Part shown: piece after piece, positions 45,181 through 57,685 of the stretch
Position numbering within the stretch: position 1 is the first letter of the stretch
Layout of the letters: every line of letters begins with the position of its first letter
Source: Scleroderma bovista
Taxonomy: Eukaryota > Basidiomycota > Agaricomycetes > Boletales > Sclerodermataceae
Direction: 5' to 3'
NCBI GenBank assembly: GCA_037178675.1
Contig: JAYMGJ010000475.1
Span: 1-64,000, forward strand
DNA length: 64,000 nucleotides
Notes under the pieces: model-generated
The model's database searches: none
Seen by the model: only the letters and a program-made list of their open reading frames with translations
What the model was told of the DNA's origin: nothing
Made by a program: the position numbers and the translations under genes

Positions 45181-48100
45181 TCAGCATTTCCGTTGCATCA
45201 ACGTCGCACCGAGATGTTGTTGACCAAAGTCCATCATACCGTTAGCATCTGCGCGGGATGGGGTGTTGGACCCAGAGTGCATCGGTGAATGCAGCAAGCC
45301 AGGTGTAATAAGGCCGCTGCCTCCAGCTCCATACACGAACCCTCCACTAAGCCCTTCCATGGTATCCGAGTAGCCTGGTCGTGGATATTTCAACATTTAC
45401 ACACTGTATCAATGATCATAACTCACCAGGAACAAGGACGCTGTCCCAGAATCCGTTACTAAGGAAGTTCTCCATAGAAAACAATCCGTCATCCTGTGGC
45501 AAAGCAGCAGCCATTGTGGGTGGGAACGTCGACATATCTGCCACCGGTCCCATCTCACTAGCAAACTGGTAGTCAATCATACCGTCTACCCCGCTGACAG
45601 AAATAGTCGGATTGCCGGAGAAAAGGTGGTGATTGGCCATGCCTACGTCGGGCTGCTGCACCGGTTCATTGCTCTCTACCGAATCCACTCCATGGTCAGT
45701 ATTCTGCTGCTGACTACTATCAGTGCGAGCGGAAATAAGGGCACGCAAGAAGGTGCTATAGAGCGCAGGAGTGTGATGAGAGTTGACAGCAATTTCGCCG
45801 ATGACGGTTGCAACGTCTTTGACGAGGTCCACGATTTTCTGCTCATTTTCTATGAATGGCTGGAACTCTTGTCGAATAAGCTGACCAAAGCCGTAAGAAA
45901 ATAAGAGAGCTGCAACGATGTTGTATTGTTACCTTAAGCAAGCTTAACACTGCATATGACAGAAATACAAAGTGCGAGTCTGGCGAATATTTCAAGTATC
46001 CGCGTGGTACAAGCTCATCGCGAGCAATGGTTGCAACTGTGGTCGCCGCGGTATGGACACGCGCAAAGAAGTGCGGGATGTCTACGTGCGACCGTTCCAT
46101 GGCATTTTGCAAGCCGAAGGAGTTAATAACGAGCATGTAATAGTGGAAATAGAACTTGATGATTGTGGAGGCATAGGCCTTGATGACCTCATCATCTGTG
46201 CCTAATCACATGAGTACACACAGAGGCTCATCAAATGTATACTAACCCGCTTGGATTTGACGGACAGTGGTCCACTCGTGTTGCCATGTAAGAATTTGGG
46301 CTTCAATGGTCTTGATAATTAAAAGATAGTCGCAATCCGTCTGAAGACCAGAGGGAGTATTCGTGCCCGAGTACAGGAAGTCAAGACTACGTGATACGAT
46401 GCGTTGCAACTCCTAGTAGCGACAATGTCATCGGAAAACATCAGGGGGGAAAGACTAACGCACCACGTAAGCTGATAGTAGCGAATCGCCAGCTGTAGCA
46501 TCAGGGGAGTGTATCCACTCAAGGATATTCCGGATGACAGAACTGAATTGGACAACAAGGTGCTGTCAGCACTCGGTTGTATCACAGAAATGAAGCACCC
46601 ACTCCTCCCTTATTGAGTGTGGTTTGCCCATCTGCGCGCTCGTACTGCGATCAAGCGCAAAACACAAAAACCAGGTACGTTCGCGATTGTGTACTTCTTT
46701 GTCTCGTGCTCGGCCATCAGGAGTATCCTCACTTGTAGCTGTCGTCTTCCGGTGCAAATTCATATCCGTTGCCATGCTACCAAGTTCGGCAACAGGTAAG
46801 CTGGATATCGAACACGTAAAACCTACTAACCGGATGGCCATTCCCAGTAATAACCATGTTTTATCGTATTCGTACCGTTCGACGGCGCCGCAACCCCAAA
46901 GGGTGAGTAGTAAATAGGCTTGGATGATCTCGAGAGACTTATATCCCTTTTCTGGGACGGTGAAAGCCAGCTTTTGGGCGAGATCAGAAAGTCGCCCATG
47001 CAACTCTGGACGAACTTGGTAGAACTTGGACGCTATTGCACAAACTGGGGAGTATCAGGATAACTGGTAGTCCAAGGAGTAAGTGGTGAAGGGCGCCTAC
47101 TTGTCGTCAGTAAGAAGGGTGATCGCGAACAAACCAGGGATGGTGTGTGAAAATCACGGTCCAACAGGTTGCAGTGCATCTGTCAGAAGATCAGTCGTGG
47201 GAATGGCATCAGTACGTATCAAACACGAACGTTCATATGATCAAAATATCTATGATGTCAAACATGAATCCAGACGCTGTATTGAACGAAGCAGTTTACG
47301 CACATCTTGAACAAAGCGAGAACTTCCTCGGTGCTCACGAAGCTCAACATTTCAGGCTGAATTTGCCTCTCGATGTACAAGCGTCGCAGTGGTAGAATTG
47401 TCATCGGACCTGAGTTTATAGTTAGCAGAGTAGATGAACGTTGAGTAGTATTTCGAACCTGGTCTAAAGTAATTATCACTTGCGACACCTAGCCGACGCT
47501 CGGGATCTGGTTCAGTTGGTCGTGCGGTAAAAGAGGATGAAACACCCTGTGCTTTTCGGTTTGCCAAACTTGCTTCGGCCAAGAGTCCCAATGGATTCAA
47601 CGAGTTATCAGGGAGGGCATGTAATTTAGGAGATGATGTTATGGGTTGACTGCTAGCCTGTGGTGGGAATGCAGCCTGTGGTGGAGGTGAGGGTGAATCC
47701 AACAATGCATGGGTCTGTGTGGCTTGGCCTGATGGCGAGGGAGATCTTGACACCATGCCAGAGGTCATGCTAGGATTACCGATGGATCTGAGGACTGTAT
47801 CCAGTGTTCGTTCCATTTTTCGCAGGGATCTGGTCAAAAGCTCGGTTTTTCTTGGGCTTACGTTTGAGTGTTGGAAATTTCAGCATCAAGAGGAGTTTAG
47901 TGGGCTTACTTGGACGACCGCTTTCCGCGATTGGATTCCTCGAAAATGCATTCGTGGTTGCCAGTAATGCAACGCTTACAAGGTGGGCCTTGCTCTGCGC
48001 CCACGCATTTCATTTTCAAGCGCCGACATACTGTGCATGCCCTGAAAACGAAACGGGATTGTGAGAGCGTTGGAAGAGCTGATCCGAAAAATCATACCGA

Positions 48101-48477
48101 GATCCTCTGGTTGACTTTGGTTTTGGTTCTTCTTTTTCGGCTGACGGACTAGCACTGTTTGTGCTCTCATCTGTACGGGGTTTCTTTCTGCTGCTATCCG
48201 GGGCGCCGACCATGGGGGAGAGGCGTTTACCGTTCGCATTGGAGGGAGGGAAGGACATGGTTTCGGCTGGAGGGGTGCCGATGGCGTCAGAGTCCTGAGA
48301 CGATGGGGATGGGATGCTAGTTTGAAGGAGGTGATGAGTGGCCATGTGTTGTGGCTGCTGTTGCTGATAGGCATAATACGCAGGGTAAAGGGAGGAAAGC
48401 GCCGGATCGATTTGTGGAGAACGAGGAGGGGGCATGTTCGAAGGTGGGATGCCGTGGTCCTGGTGGTGCATAGACAT
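45181..48477 (-). CDS. Zn2Cys6 fungal-specific transcription factor
   Basis: The binuclear zinc cluster is split over an exon boundary: ACTVCRRLKMKCVGAEQ then GPPCKRCITGNHECIFEE, i.e. CX2CX6C...CX2CX6C, followed by the basic linker SNRGKRSSK. Upstream lies a Gln/Pro-rich N-terminus (AYQQQQPQHM); after the cluster comes ERTLDTVLRSIG, likely a short dimerisation helix. The fungal transcription-factor homology domain contains KGYKSLEIIQAYLLLTLWG, DKTWLLLGMAIRLV and NRERTWFLCFALDRSTSAQM with GKPHSIREE. Nuclear DNA binding is inferred from the family; the regulated pathway is unknown. About eight introns. It is divergent from CDC4 with 694 bp between starts, ample for a shared control region. Confidence 0.92.
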
Positions 48478-49171
48478 GGTGTCTTCGCAGCGAGGTGTGG
48501 AGTCGGAGTAGTGCTTGGAGACAGGTTTAGCACGATGGAGGACATAGGGTATCCCACATACCTCGAGACAGACGAAATTTCGCGCTCAGGAGAACAAACA
48601 ATTGTGGTAGTGGCTGGACGGGGACCACGTGCGATGTGAGCGAGTGAAGTAAGAACGAAGAATGGCCGTCTCGGACACAAGTGAACAGGGAACGAACAAG
48701 CTGACGGTTCTAAGTATGACGACAAGCTAGCTACGATGAGAAGCGGTGAGAATCAGCCACACCTGGTCGACACAATAGAGTGCAGAGAGTCGTACAGAAC
48801 GGATCCTGGACAAGCAGAGCTGCACGCCGATGAAAGCGACGAGGAGTCCGGCTTGGTACGAGTACGGACTTCTCGCACTTGCGCCCAGGTCGGAGTTCAA
48901 ATCCGCTCTCAGCCAATTCCGCTGCTGGTGCGTGTTTCTTGCCCCAGGCCTCTCTGGCCAGCCGTGAAAGGATGGCATGGCTCGTACTTGTCCGGCGGGT
49001 ACGACGACACACAGCAGATGCTTGGCGTTCGCGACAAGGGATGCATCCCTAGCCGGCATGACCTGCCGAGAATGGCTCTCCTTGTCTGGTTCTGTCGGCG
49101 CTTGAATCTCTCGAGAGCTCAGCAGCGTCAAGGCAGTCGACCAACACCTTTATCTATCCTCCAGTGTGGCC
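48478..49171. other. Divergent promoter region of the Zn2Cys6 factor and CDC4
   Basis: About 694 bp. Overlapping short frames exist on both strands, but none has family features. Long 5' leaders, as in many regulators, are a reasonable expectation. Confidence 0.45.
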
Positions 49172-51990
49172 ATGAACCACCAACAGCGGCCGTCGTTGGT
49201 GCTGGCACCATCTGTGAACACTACCACGTACGTATGTCTTACCGCTAGTTTGACCTGTGTTGACACGCAACCGTGTTAAATAGCGTGGTCACGACAACCA
49301 CAACCACAACCACCTACGCACCAATCCCTTTGCCGCCTTTGCCGCCCCCAGCAGAGCCCAAGAATCCAAAGGACTACCCTTTACTGCACACAAACTTACC
49401 TCCCTCTCTTAGGAAATTTTCCCTCGTCTTCCCGGGGGGTGCACAAGCCACCTTTCATGATGGTGAGGATGGTGACGAGGAAATGCAGGAAGAGGAGCCT
49501 GTCCTGAGCGGCGTCGGATGGAGGATGGTAAAACCTGAGAGCTCGGCTGATACTGGAAAGGTCGTGGGTCTGGCAGAGGCTGTCGAACGCTTTGGTAGGA
49601 AGCGTTCCCTTGGAGCAGACAACATGATGGAGGGTGTAGAACCAACGTCCGAGAGAGAAATCCACACTCCTCCACGCAAGAAGGCGAGGGCAACTCACGT
49701 ACCCCCGATTTCTACCATAAATGCTGCAGCTCCCCCTTCACCTCTCCCGTCCCCCCATGGTTCTCCCCCACCTCAGTCCATTTGGCCTTCCGCCCCCCCA
49801 AGTGGTGCTTCGTCTCCTCAACCACAGCTGCCATTTCAGCCAGATCCCTCCCTTACCACCCTTGTCACACTCCCATCCCTCTTGTCCCACTTCACCAACT
49901 TACCCCAGCCATTGCAAGCGCATTTTCTCCTAACACTTCTACGGCACTCTCCGTTGCCTGTCCTTCGTACACTCCATTCTGTATTAACACCGACTTTGGC
50001 GCGCGACTTTTTAACACTCCTTCCACCAGAACTTGTATCTCATGTCCTCAGTTACCTTCCTTATTCCACCCTTGCCCGTGCCTCGAGAGTGTCTAGAGCA
50101 TGGCGTGCCATCATAGACTCAGACCCCGTGCTTTGGAGGGACCTTATGAAGAGCACGAAAATTTGGTTTGGAGCCGAGAGTGAGCAAACCTTTGCACGTG
50201 CCATCTACTCCCGCCGCCAGCTCGAGGCCCCAACGGTGCCCAACTCGCTCCCTCTCCCCCATCCATACAAACTACTCTTCAAGTCGCGACACCTCACTCG
50301 AAACCGTTGGGTGACAAACGAAAATCCAAAGCATTTCTCGTTTCCCGCCCACGGCACATCTGTTGTCACATGTCTATTACTCTCCCATGGACGTATCATA
50401 TCTGCATCAGACGACCACTCCATCCATGTCTATTCCCCTGCGACGGGCGAGCTGTTGCAGTCGTTGGATGGTCACGAAGGTGGCGTGTGGGCATTAGCTG
50501 CTAGCAGAGACACCCTCGTCAGTGGCTCCACCGATCGCACCGTGCGTATCTGGGATCTCAACACTGGTCGATGTACCCACGTATTTGCCGGCCATACCAG
50601 CACCGTTCGTTGTCTAGCCATCGTCAGACCAGAAGTAGTGGACATCGAAGGGGGAGGTGGCGTCTTGTCGAGGGAAAAGTGGCCCAAACGATCCTTGATT
50701 GTCACTGGCAGTCGCGACCACTCTCTTCGAGTTTGGACTTTACCTCACAAGAGCGATCCTGAGTACCGGTGGTCAGGTGTGGACGACGCAGATGTGGAGC
50801 TGTCAGAGGTATGTTATTTTATTGATTAGCTTCAATCTCTTATACATTGCGTTGTAGGAGGACGTCGAGGAGAACCCGTATCATAGATTGCATCTGGAGG
50901 GCCATGACCATGCAGTCCGTGCATTAGCCGCGAAAGGACGGACGCTGGTCTCGGGTAGCTATGATTGTACAGTGCGAGTGTGGGACATTGTCACAGGGGA
51001 ATGTAAGTGGGTACTCGTCGGACACACACAGAAAGGTAAGACGGTTTGTGTGGTCAAATGGCACCGACTGCCAGGGCTGACCTTGGATCAGTTTACAGTG
51101 TTGTATTGGATCTTCATCGTAGTATCGCATGTTCGGGATCTATGGACGGCACGGTGCGCGTCTGGAACCTTCGTAACGGCCAATGCCAGCATACATTGAC
51201 TGGACACACGTCTCTTGTGGGACTACTTGGCTTGTCACCCTCATACCTCGTCTCTGCTGCGGCCGACTCCACTCTACGCATCTGGGACCCTGACAGTGGC
51301 GAGCTCTGCCATACTCTTGCGGCTCATGCAGGAGCCATCACGTGTTTCCAGCACGACGAGTTCAAGGTACTGAGCGGATCGGACGGTACGTTGAAGATGT
51401 GGAATATCCGGGAAGGAACCGTTGCGAGGGACTTACTTACCGAAGTCAACGGAGTCTGGCAAGTGGTCTTTGAAGGCCGCTGTTGCGTCGCTGCGAGCAA
51501 TCGCAACAATGCTACGATGCTAGATGTTTGGGACTTTGGGATGGAAGAAGATGGGGATTGGATCGGAGAGCCGCCAGGTGGGATTTACGATGACGATACG
51601 GAGGAGGATGAAGCCGAAGAACAAGCGGACATAGACGCTATGGATCAGGACCTCGAGGTTGACCCATTAGAGGGCTCCACAGAGCCTGAGGGTGCTTCGA
51701 ATTCGCGAAACTCGGGTGTTGTCGATGACAATGACCCTCCTCGCGCACCTTCCGATACGGAAGACGAGCTAATGGATCGCATAGATGATGCCGAGGGCTC
51801 CAAGAGTGGAAGTAGCTCCTCCACCAGAACCGGCATCATACATCAGCGAAATAGGATAATGCTAGCTGGCAGTTCACTGAGGCGAAGTAATCCCCTTCCT
51901 TTGGATGGTATACCCCCTCGCCTCCCTCCGCAGGAGACCCCTACTCGACCTAGAATAAGGCCAGCGACGAGAAATGGTGGGAGACGCTAA
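49172..51990 (+). CDS. CDC4: Cdc4-type F-box/WD40 subunit of an SCF ubiquitin ligase
   Basis: The substrate receptor of SCF, comparable to FBXW7. Exon 1 (49172-49227, MNHQQRPSLVLAPSVNTT) joins exon 2 at 49284 and continues a Thr run, then YAPIPLPPLPPPAEP. The F-box reads FLTLLPPELVSHVLSYLPYS then TLARASRVSRAWRAI. Seven WD40 repeats can be counted, e.g. GTSVVTCLLLSHGRIISASD, GHEGGVWALAASRDTLVSGS, GHTSTVRCLAIV, GHDHAVRALAAKGRTLVSGS and GSMDGTVRVWNLRNGQC. Degron-binding Arg residues are expected in the WD40 face. The C-terminal tail is acidic (DDDTEEDEAEEQAD) and then basic. Introns interrupt the propeller at 50810-50860 and near 51030-51090. Confidence 0.94.
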
Positions 51991-53478
51991 GCGAAGTTGT
52001 TGTATTTTACATCTTGTATGGATTAGGCTGGTTGCGCAGCTGATCACCCATAATATGGACATTGCACCAACCTGGTTGTTAGACAAATATTGCTCTGGAT
52101 CGTTCGATATTGGACTCGTCTAGAGACAGACCGCATGCGTTTGATATGCGCTACGTCTTGGGCTGTTTCAGTATTTTGGTTACCGGTACAGACCTGAGTC
52201 GAGAGGGAACGACTGTCCCTCTATTTGGTGGTTACCCTGGTCTTGTTCGAAATCCAATGATCCCAGGGAGGACACGAAAAGCTGAACGAGGGTGCTTGTT
52301 CAACGTTCTCGCCCCTTACATCCTGTTACGCAGTCAGAAGATCGCATCCCGCAATATATATAAAGACAAAGAATGCAAAGCGAGTCTAGCCGGAACATGA
52401 TGCTCGACGGCTCGAAGAATGGTTATAGATCTCTCAGGTTCTTGAGTAAGGGCTTTCTGGATCCAGTGATTGCGCCTAATGTCAGCATTATAGAGCTTCA
52501 TTGATCATCCAAAATATCTTGCGAAGGGGATGTTATTACATCGAATGGTCGACCTTTGTGCGTGCTAAACGCTCACTCTGTTCGACACCCGCTAACCTTT
52601 GCGGTAGATAGGCCCTTTACTACAGGTCGCAAGGAAAGGACAAGATCATCGACCACGGGTGTCATATTTGATCCGTGCTGCAAAATAGATGCGAAAGATA
52701 TGGCCATGCTCACAAATGTATGAAACGCCAACCAAATTTCCAATCCGGGAAATACTCTCCAGCCCTGACAGAGACATGAGTGTAACTGGAGACTGAGGAT
52801 AGTGGCTGAACGGGAAGTGCTATGCAAGAAGATGGTACGACCTCAGGATATGAATGCGATTCTCACTGCACACTACATATACCTTACTTAGATGAGCCTC
52901 AAGGCACATTGTACCTTTCCTTTCATCCTGTTCCTCGTCTTTCAACTCACTCTCGGTTCTTTGTGTACATAAGATCTCTTGTACAGACCTGAACATCAAA
53001 ATTGAATTCCCCCTTCAGATTTGTTCACGAATTTCCTCGTCCGAACGCGCTCGACTCGACTCAAGATTTATTTTCACCGCTTCGCTTACTTCATTGACTT
53101 CTGACTTGGTACGTTTCTCCTGAATAGAACTCGCTGACCGTTGTTCTACGACAGATACGTCAACGTTACATACTAAAGACGACTGCTACACGACTTGACG
53201 ACCTCGGACGTATCGGCGGTCTCCTCATTGTTGGTACTGGCGCCACGCTTGCCTCGGCCGTCACGATTTTGTAGGAGCCGATTTCGACAGTGACGGAGTC
53301 TCCATATACTGGTGAATGGTTGTACAGCATGACGCGGTGGACACATCCGCTGGCAACTGCTCCTTATGTATTTAGACAATACTTTCGGTCGGGCGGGATT
53401 GATATATGTTGAATCGGGTATACAAAAGGCACCATCGCTGGTGTATGTTTTAGATAGAATTTGTGCGCTTTTTTCGTC
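51991..53478. other. Gene-poor region with weak coding hints
   Basis: About 1.5 kb with no accepted gene. Two hints are recorded: a possible three-exon minus-strand micro-gene (52434-52665), and a plus-strand open stretch at about 53160-53270 reading RLDDLGRIGGLLIVGTGATL, which has a hydrophobic run but no ATG. Pyrimidine-rich promoter-like sequence occupies 52915-53080. Confidence 0.4.
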
Positions 53479-53941
53479 ATGGAAGGTCCGCACGAAAATG
53501 TCTCAGCAGCTCCAACAGGGGATTACTTACTCAATGCAAGCAATCTTGTCCACCTTTCAAGAACGGAGGTCTCAGAAGTCGGACAGTGGAGTTTTCGTAC
53601 GCATGCTCCGTAAACAAGGTGCCTGCCGCCACTGGGCGCTATTGTTCTGGTTAGAGTTGAGCTAATCCAGTCTGAGGCTACCATATACATAACCCGTATG
53701 TTGAGTCCTGTCTTGAAGCTTGACGTGCCAGGCATCTAGGCTTCAAGGGGCAGCGGACTCATCGGACATTTCGGTGGGAAAGGACATGGAAAATAAACTA
53801 GTAAGAGAGCACCAGCAAATGGGCCTAAACCTAGCCAGGCCAAAATACGCTCGGCCCAATAGATCCGCGGTGAAGGAATGCACGCCAATACCTGACCAGC
53901 CACACATCCTTCTGGCATGGATCACCCTAGGTAGACGCTAG
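53479..53941 (+). pseudogene. Probable decayed gene of unknown family
   Basis: One frame from the ATG at 53479 reads GDYLLNASNLVHLSRTEVSE and VGQWSFRTHA, then hits TAA at 53611. The same frame continues as GAIVLVRVELIQSEATIYIT then RMLSPVLKLDVPGI to a stop at 53737. A second frame (from about 53735) carries DMENKLVREHQQMGLNLARP and IPDQPHILLAWITLGRR, ending at 53939-53941. The segments look protein-like but are broken by one stop and one frame change with no room for an intron at the stop. I do not recognise the family. It sits next to a transposon-like element in a gene-poor stretch. A real multi-exon gene with unusual splicing is the alternative. Confidence 0.4.
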
Positions 53942-53979
53942 GTCACAAGAAGGCATTCGAATACCGGCCGAAGTATATA

Positions 53980-54004
53980 CAGTACACTATCTCATAACGG
54001 GTAG
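53980..54004 (+). repeat. Left terminal inverted repeat
   Basis: 25 bp, perfect reverse complement of 54722-54746; preceded by TA at 53978-53979. Confidence 0.9.
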
Positions 54005-54721
54005 CATGACAATGGATATGACCTCATAATGGGTGGTTGGACCCAGGAACCACCTCCGTCCCCACCAAATTATCCATAAAATCTCATATATGATAATGGG
54101 TGCTGATTTTGGGGGGTTATCCATTATTATATCAAGAAAAATTGGGTGTAAACAAGGCCTAGTGGAAAATTTCATGCATGCCAGTTGCTTTAGTAAAAGA
54201 AAAACTCTTTTGGACTTCAACTAAATGACACCTGAGCCTGATCAGAAAGTATGCAAGCCCTGAGCTACCCATAAACCTTACAGCTGTGCTCCCAAACTCC
54301 CATCAAATGGCCAGCAATTCATGTGGATGAGAGCAGTGAACTTGTGGAGCAGAGTTAAGTCATCCTGCTATGACAGGGCATGTGAAACCACCTTGAGAAA
54401 TCACACTTACACTACTCAGGCACTAGTACTACTAACCTGGATGCCAATGGTTTGTAGTGCCAGCTTTGCAAACTTTGTGGTCACTTGCAAAGGCAAACCT
54501 GGCATCTCAGTAGTCTATCTGTATCTGACCCTTGTTACTAGTCCATTTTATCTTTACTTGCCACTATGCACTTTGTACAGACATCATGTAGTTCTAATTG
54601 CACATTTTGCACACTGCCATCATTCAAACATCATCACAATGTCACACAGTGTCACATCATGTGACAATATGTTCATGGATATAACATCATCATAACAGAT
54701 AGTGTGGACTGGGAACCAGCA

Positions 54722-54746
54722 CTACCCGTTATGAGATAGTGTACTG
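54722..54746 (-). repeat. Right terminal inverted repeat
   Basis: 25 bp, perfect reverse complement of 53980-54004; followed by TA at 54747-54748. Confidence 0.9.
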
Positions 54747-54836
54747 TAAACTAAAATTACCAAATGTCCAGTGCCATAAAATCGTGATCGTAAGATTAAA
54801 GAGTCCGACTGGATATAGATAGGGTCGACAAGCCTA

Positions 54837-56363
54837 TCAGACATGCCCCACAGCGGTCGGGCTATCACCCCGCTGCCAAATCTCTTCAAGAGGTTCGGGT
54901 TCAGGCTTTCGCACAGCACCATCGATAAGCTCAACTTCTTCACCCTCTTGGCTTTCGCGAACTGGGTAGCGTGATTCGCCATGAGAAGCCACTGTAGGTA
55001 AGACCTGCTCATCCCGAGGAACTCGGGGCGAATACGGGCGGTGTGACATCGGCGACGCGAGGGACGGATAGTACTGTCGATAGGCAAAGTAGGCAACAAC
55101 AGTGCCTAAGAGCGATCCAGCCACAACATCTTGCCAGTGATCTATTAGGGGTAAACTTGAGCGAGTATCATTAACAAAATGAAACAGTCCATACGCCTAT
55201 AGTCCATCGTGCGAGAGATAGCAACCAGTGTTGCTCCGGCAAGTGGCGCCACGGATATCCAGGCTTTGTGCTGATGATCGCAGATTCGTCAGGTACGGAG
55301 CGAAAACATCCCAACAAGCTTACCGTATGACCTCTCTTATCAAAGAGATGCATTTTCCCTGCCAGATAACAAGAAAGGAATGCAAGACCAGCAAAGGACA
55401 CTGCCATTGTAGCGCATGAATATGCAGGAACGACGTTAAAATGGATAAATACGCACAACTGGAGTGACCGCTGGGAAAGCTGCGCCACCCATCGATCATG
55501 ATGGCATTGTCTGTTTGGGTGCAGATGGCATCGCTCGACAAGCCGTAGGTTGGGTCCTGAGAGCCAGGAATGGGCATGCAACGAGAGAGTAAATCTGACT
55601 CATCGATGAATTAAGAAATAACAAGGTGACCAAATGTGAAACTAACCGGGTCGAGGTCGACCAGTGGTTATCTTGGACAACTGCGTGGTTGCGCCGGTAA
55701 TGGACAGGCCCAAAACCACTATGATACATTGTCAGCTCACGGGTCGACAAACGTTTGTCAGGACCTACAGCCGAGTGCGCTGTTGTGGAAATCCCAGAAA
55801 GATCGGATGGTCATTAAGTTGGTGCAAAGTTGGATGACTATAGGAGCTACAAAGGCGATGAGATAGAGTGCCCAAGCCTAGCAAACGGGTGTGAGAGATT
55901 TATTTGACATGATGAGGCTGGACAAGGCATACAGGGACACGTTCGTGAACAGCATAACTGCGATGTCACGATTAGCCGGTACCCTGCATTCTAGACAATG
56001 AACGCACGGAAAATGTATTCTAGGTGAGAAATTGTCATGTGGTTGGCAGCTGCGAAAGGCTGGCATGACTTACGACTCGTCGTTGACGGAAAACTCTCGT
56101 CTGTAACCGTGAACACTGTCTAAGGCGAAAAACACCGCTCTGCAGTAAGCGTAAGATACTCTTGACAATAGGTTGGCAAGTGAGGGGCGTACGCCAATAC
56201 TATGGTGAGAATCCTGCAGAGTAGATGAGCAGACCGTTGGACCACGCGGATAAGGGACGCACCAATCGGGGCCGTAGGACTTGACTAGCTGGAGACGCCT
56301 CTTGTTATCTGTCTTCTTGGTGGTAACGCTGGTGTTGGCATTTGCGAAGAAGCTCGCCATCAT
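54837..56363 (-). CDS. PAP2-family lipid phosphatase (Dpp1/Lpp1-like)
   Basis: An integral-membrane phosphatase that removes phosphate from phosphatidate, diacylglycerol pyrophosphate or similar lipids. The three catalytic motifs are present: RPRPDLLSRC (K/R-rich RP block), FPSGHSS and AISRTMDYRHHWQDVVAG (SRX5HX3D). Other parts are MMASFFANANTSVTTKKTDN, an early loop HGYRREFSVNDES, FAGLAFLSCYLAGKMHLFDK and the last span GSLLGTVVAYFAYRQYYPSL, followed by a charged tail to 54837. Several introns of about 50 nt. Start codons of this gene and PPP4R2 are 70 bp apart. The transposon's right end lies 90 bp beyond its stop. Confidence 0.87.
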
Positions 56364-56433
56364 TGTACACCAGTAAGGAAAGTGAATGGGAGTGGAATGG
56401 AATGGCCAAGTTGAGACATTTTGCCTCTGTTAT

Positions 56434-57623
56434 ATGTCATCACAGCCACAATCGTCCGCTGCGACGCACGCGACCATGTCGCTCTACAGCCTCTCCCAGA
56501 CATTCGAATGGAGCCCTGGTAGGCCGTTTTACTCCGACAAATCGCAGCCGTTCAACGCATCGCATACACAGGTTACGACTCGGTGCTCGAACGAATAGCC
56601 ACCACTGACATCATCGAACCAGAGTCAGATCCTTCCCCCCTGCACATGCCACCCGACTGACGCCGTCCAATTCCTAGCACACAATGGGACCAGCTCCGGG
56701 ACATGATCAAGTATAAGCTAGAGCAGGTGCCTTTGGCAATTCTTCATCTCAAAAGCCAGTGCTGACACGCATACATTCAGAACATTGCCATCTTTCTTTC
56801 AGATGCCGAACAAGGGCTACAAGCCACCGAGACTGGGTCACTAAACTTACCTACTGGCACGCCCGATAATGCTGGCAACTTGAGATTACCCCCCTTTCCT
56901 CCCCGCAGACGAAATGACTTGAATCCTGTCGAGACACCGAAAGTGCATATGAACCGCGAAGAGGCCAACGAAATGAAAAATACCATCTTCAAGCAGCTTT
57001 ATGAATTCGATGAGTGAGTAACTTGCTGATCGTGATGTTGTTCACCGAGGATCAATTTATCTAGAGACCCTCCATTTACGATTCAACGCGTCTGTGAGCT
57101 TTGCGTCTATCCTAAACGGCATTACAAGGCCATTGGCAAGTATCTCCGGGCGGTCGAGAAATCCCTTCTCGTAACATCTGCATGGAATTCATTCCCACCA
57201 GAGACAGCTCAAAATGGCGTCCCGCTAGGAGGGATATCCACAAGTCCAACTATGCCACCTGTACCCACGACTCCCATGTTCTCACCTATTCCATTTCTAC
57301 ATGGCGATGCAAGACGGTCAAAATCGCACAGTCCTCCCCCCTCTCCCCTTATGCTCGGCATTATGGAACCGTCCGGGAATGTCGAGCCTTTCGATGAAGT
57401 GATGCACCAAAGAGCGATCGGACTGGTTGATGAGCTCGATGATCCTGGACCTGGACACATGAGCGAACATCCGACAGCTATTACAGCGGTAACCACCACT
57501 CGTCGTCGCCCTTTCTTAGAAAGCCTCGAGAGCAGATTTGTCAGAGGGGGAGAAGAGGACAGGCAAGGCGGGACTGTGATGGTAGTCGATGACGCTGATG
57601 ACAAGGAAAATAAAGAGTCTTAA
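56434..57623 (+). CDS. PSY4: Protein phosphatase 4 regulatory subunit 2
   Basis: PPP4R2/Psy4 binds the PP4 catalytic subunit and directs it in DNA-damage recovery and checkpoint reversal. The start MSSQPQSSAATHATMSLYSL is at 56434. The family core is DPPFTIQRVCELCVYPKRHY then KAIGKYLRAVEKSLLVTS, preceded by DQLRDMIKYKLEQNIAIFLS. The C-terminal half is disordered and Pro/Ser-rich with SPPPSPL and an acidic end VVDDADDKENKES. Exon joins near 56580-56690, 56725-56780 and 57015-57065 restore frame. It is convergent with the FYV7-like gene (62 bp between stops). Confidence 0.9.
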
Positions 57624-57685
57624 AAGTAGACATGTCAGAGTTGCCAGTGTCATCTGAGGATGCCTACATACTGAATGGCATACAT

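Larger units (their letters stand above)
53980..54746. mobile_element. Non-autonomous DNA transposon (MITE-like) with TA target site
   Basis: A 767-bp unit is bounded by perfect 25-bp terminal inverted repeats that begin CAGTACACTATCTCATAACG on both ends and is flanked by TA on each side, the target duplication expected of the Tc1/mariner superfamily. Internal sequence is AT-rich and contains no transposase frame. Two diverged copies of the inner terminal motif (CTCATAATGGGTGG near 54024 and GATAATGGGTGC near 54092) lie just inside the left end. The perfect termini argue for recent activity. The superfamily assignment rests only on the TA duplication and the CAGT start. Confidence 0.75.

Noticed and set aside
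53983..54743. CACTA-type transposon reading of the element (ends CACTATCTC...GAGATAGTG)
   Set aside because: The inverted repeats extend beyond CACTA and there is no 3-bp direct duplication; a TA duplication fits the outer ends better.
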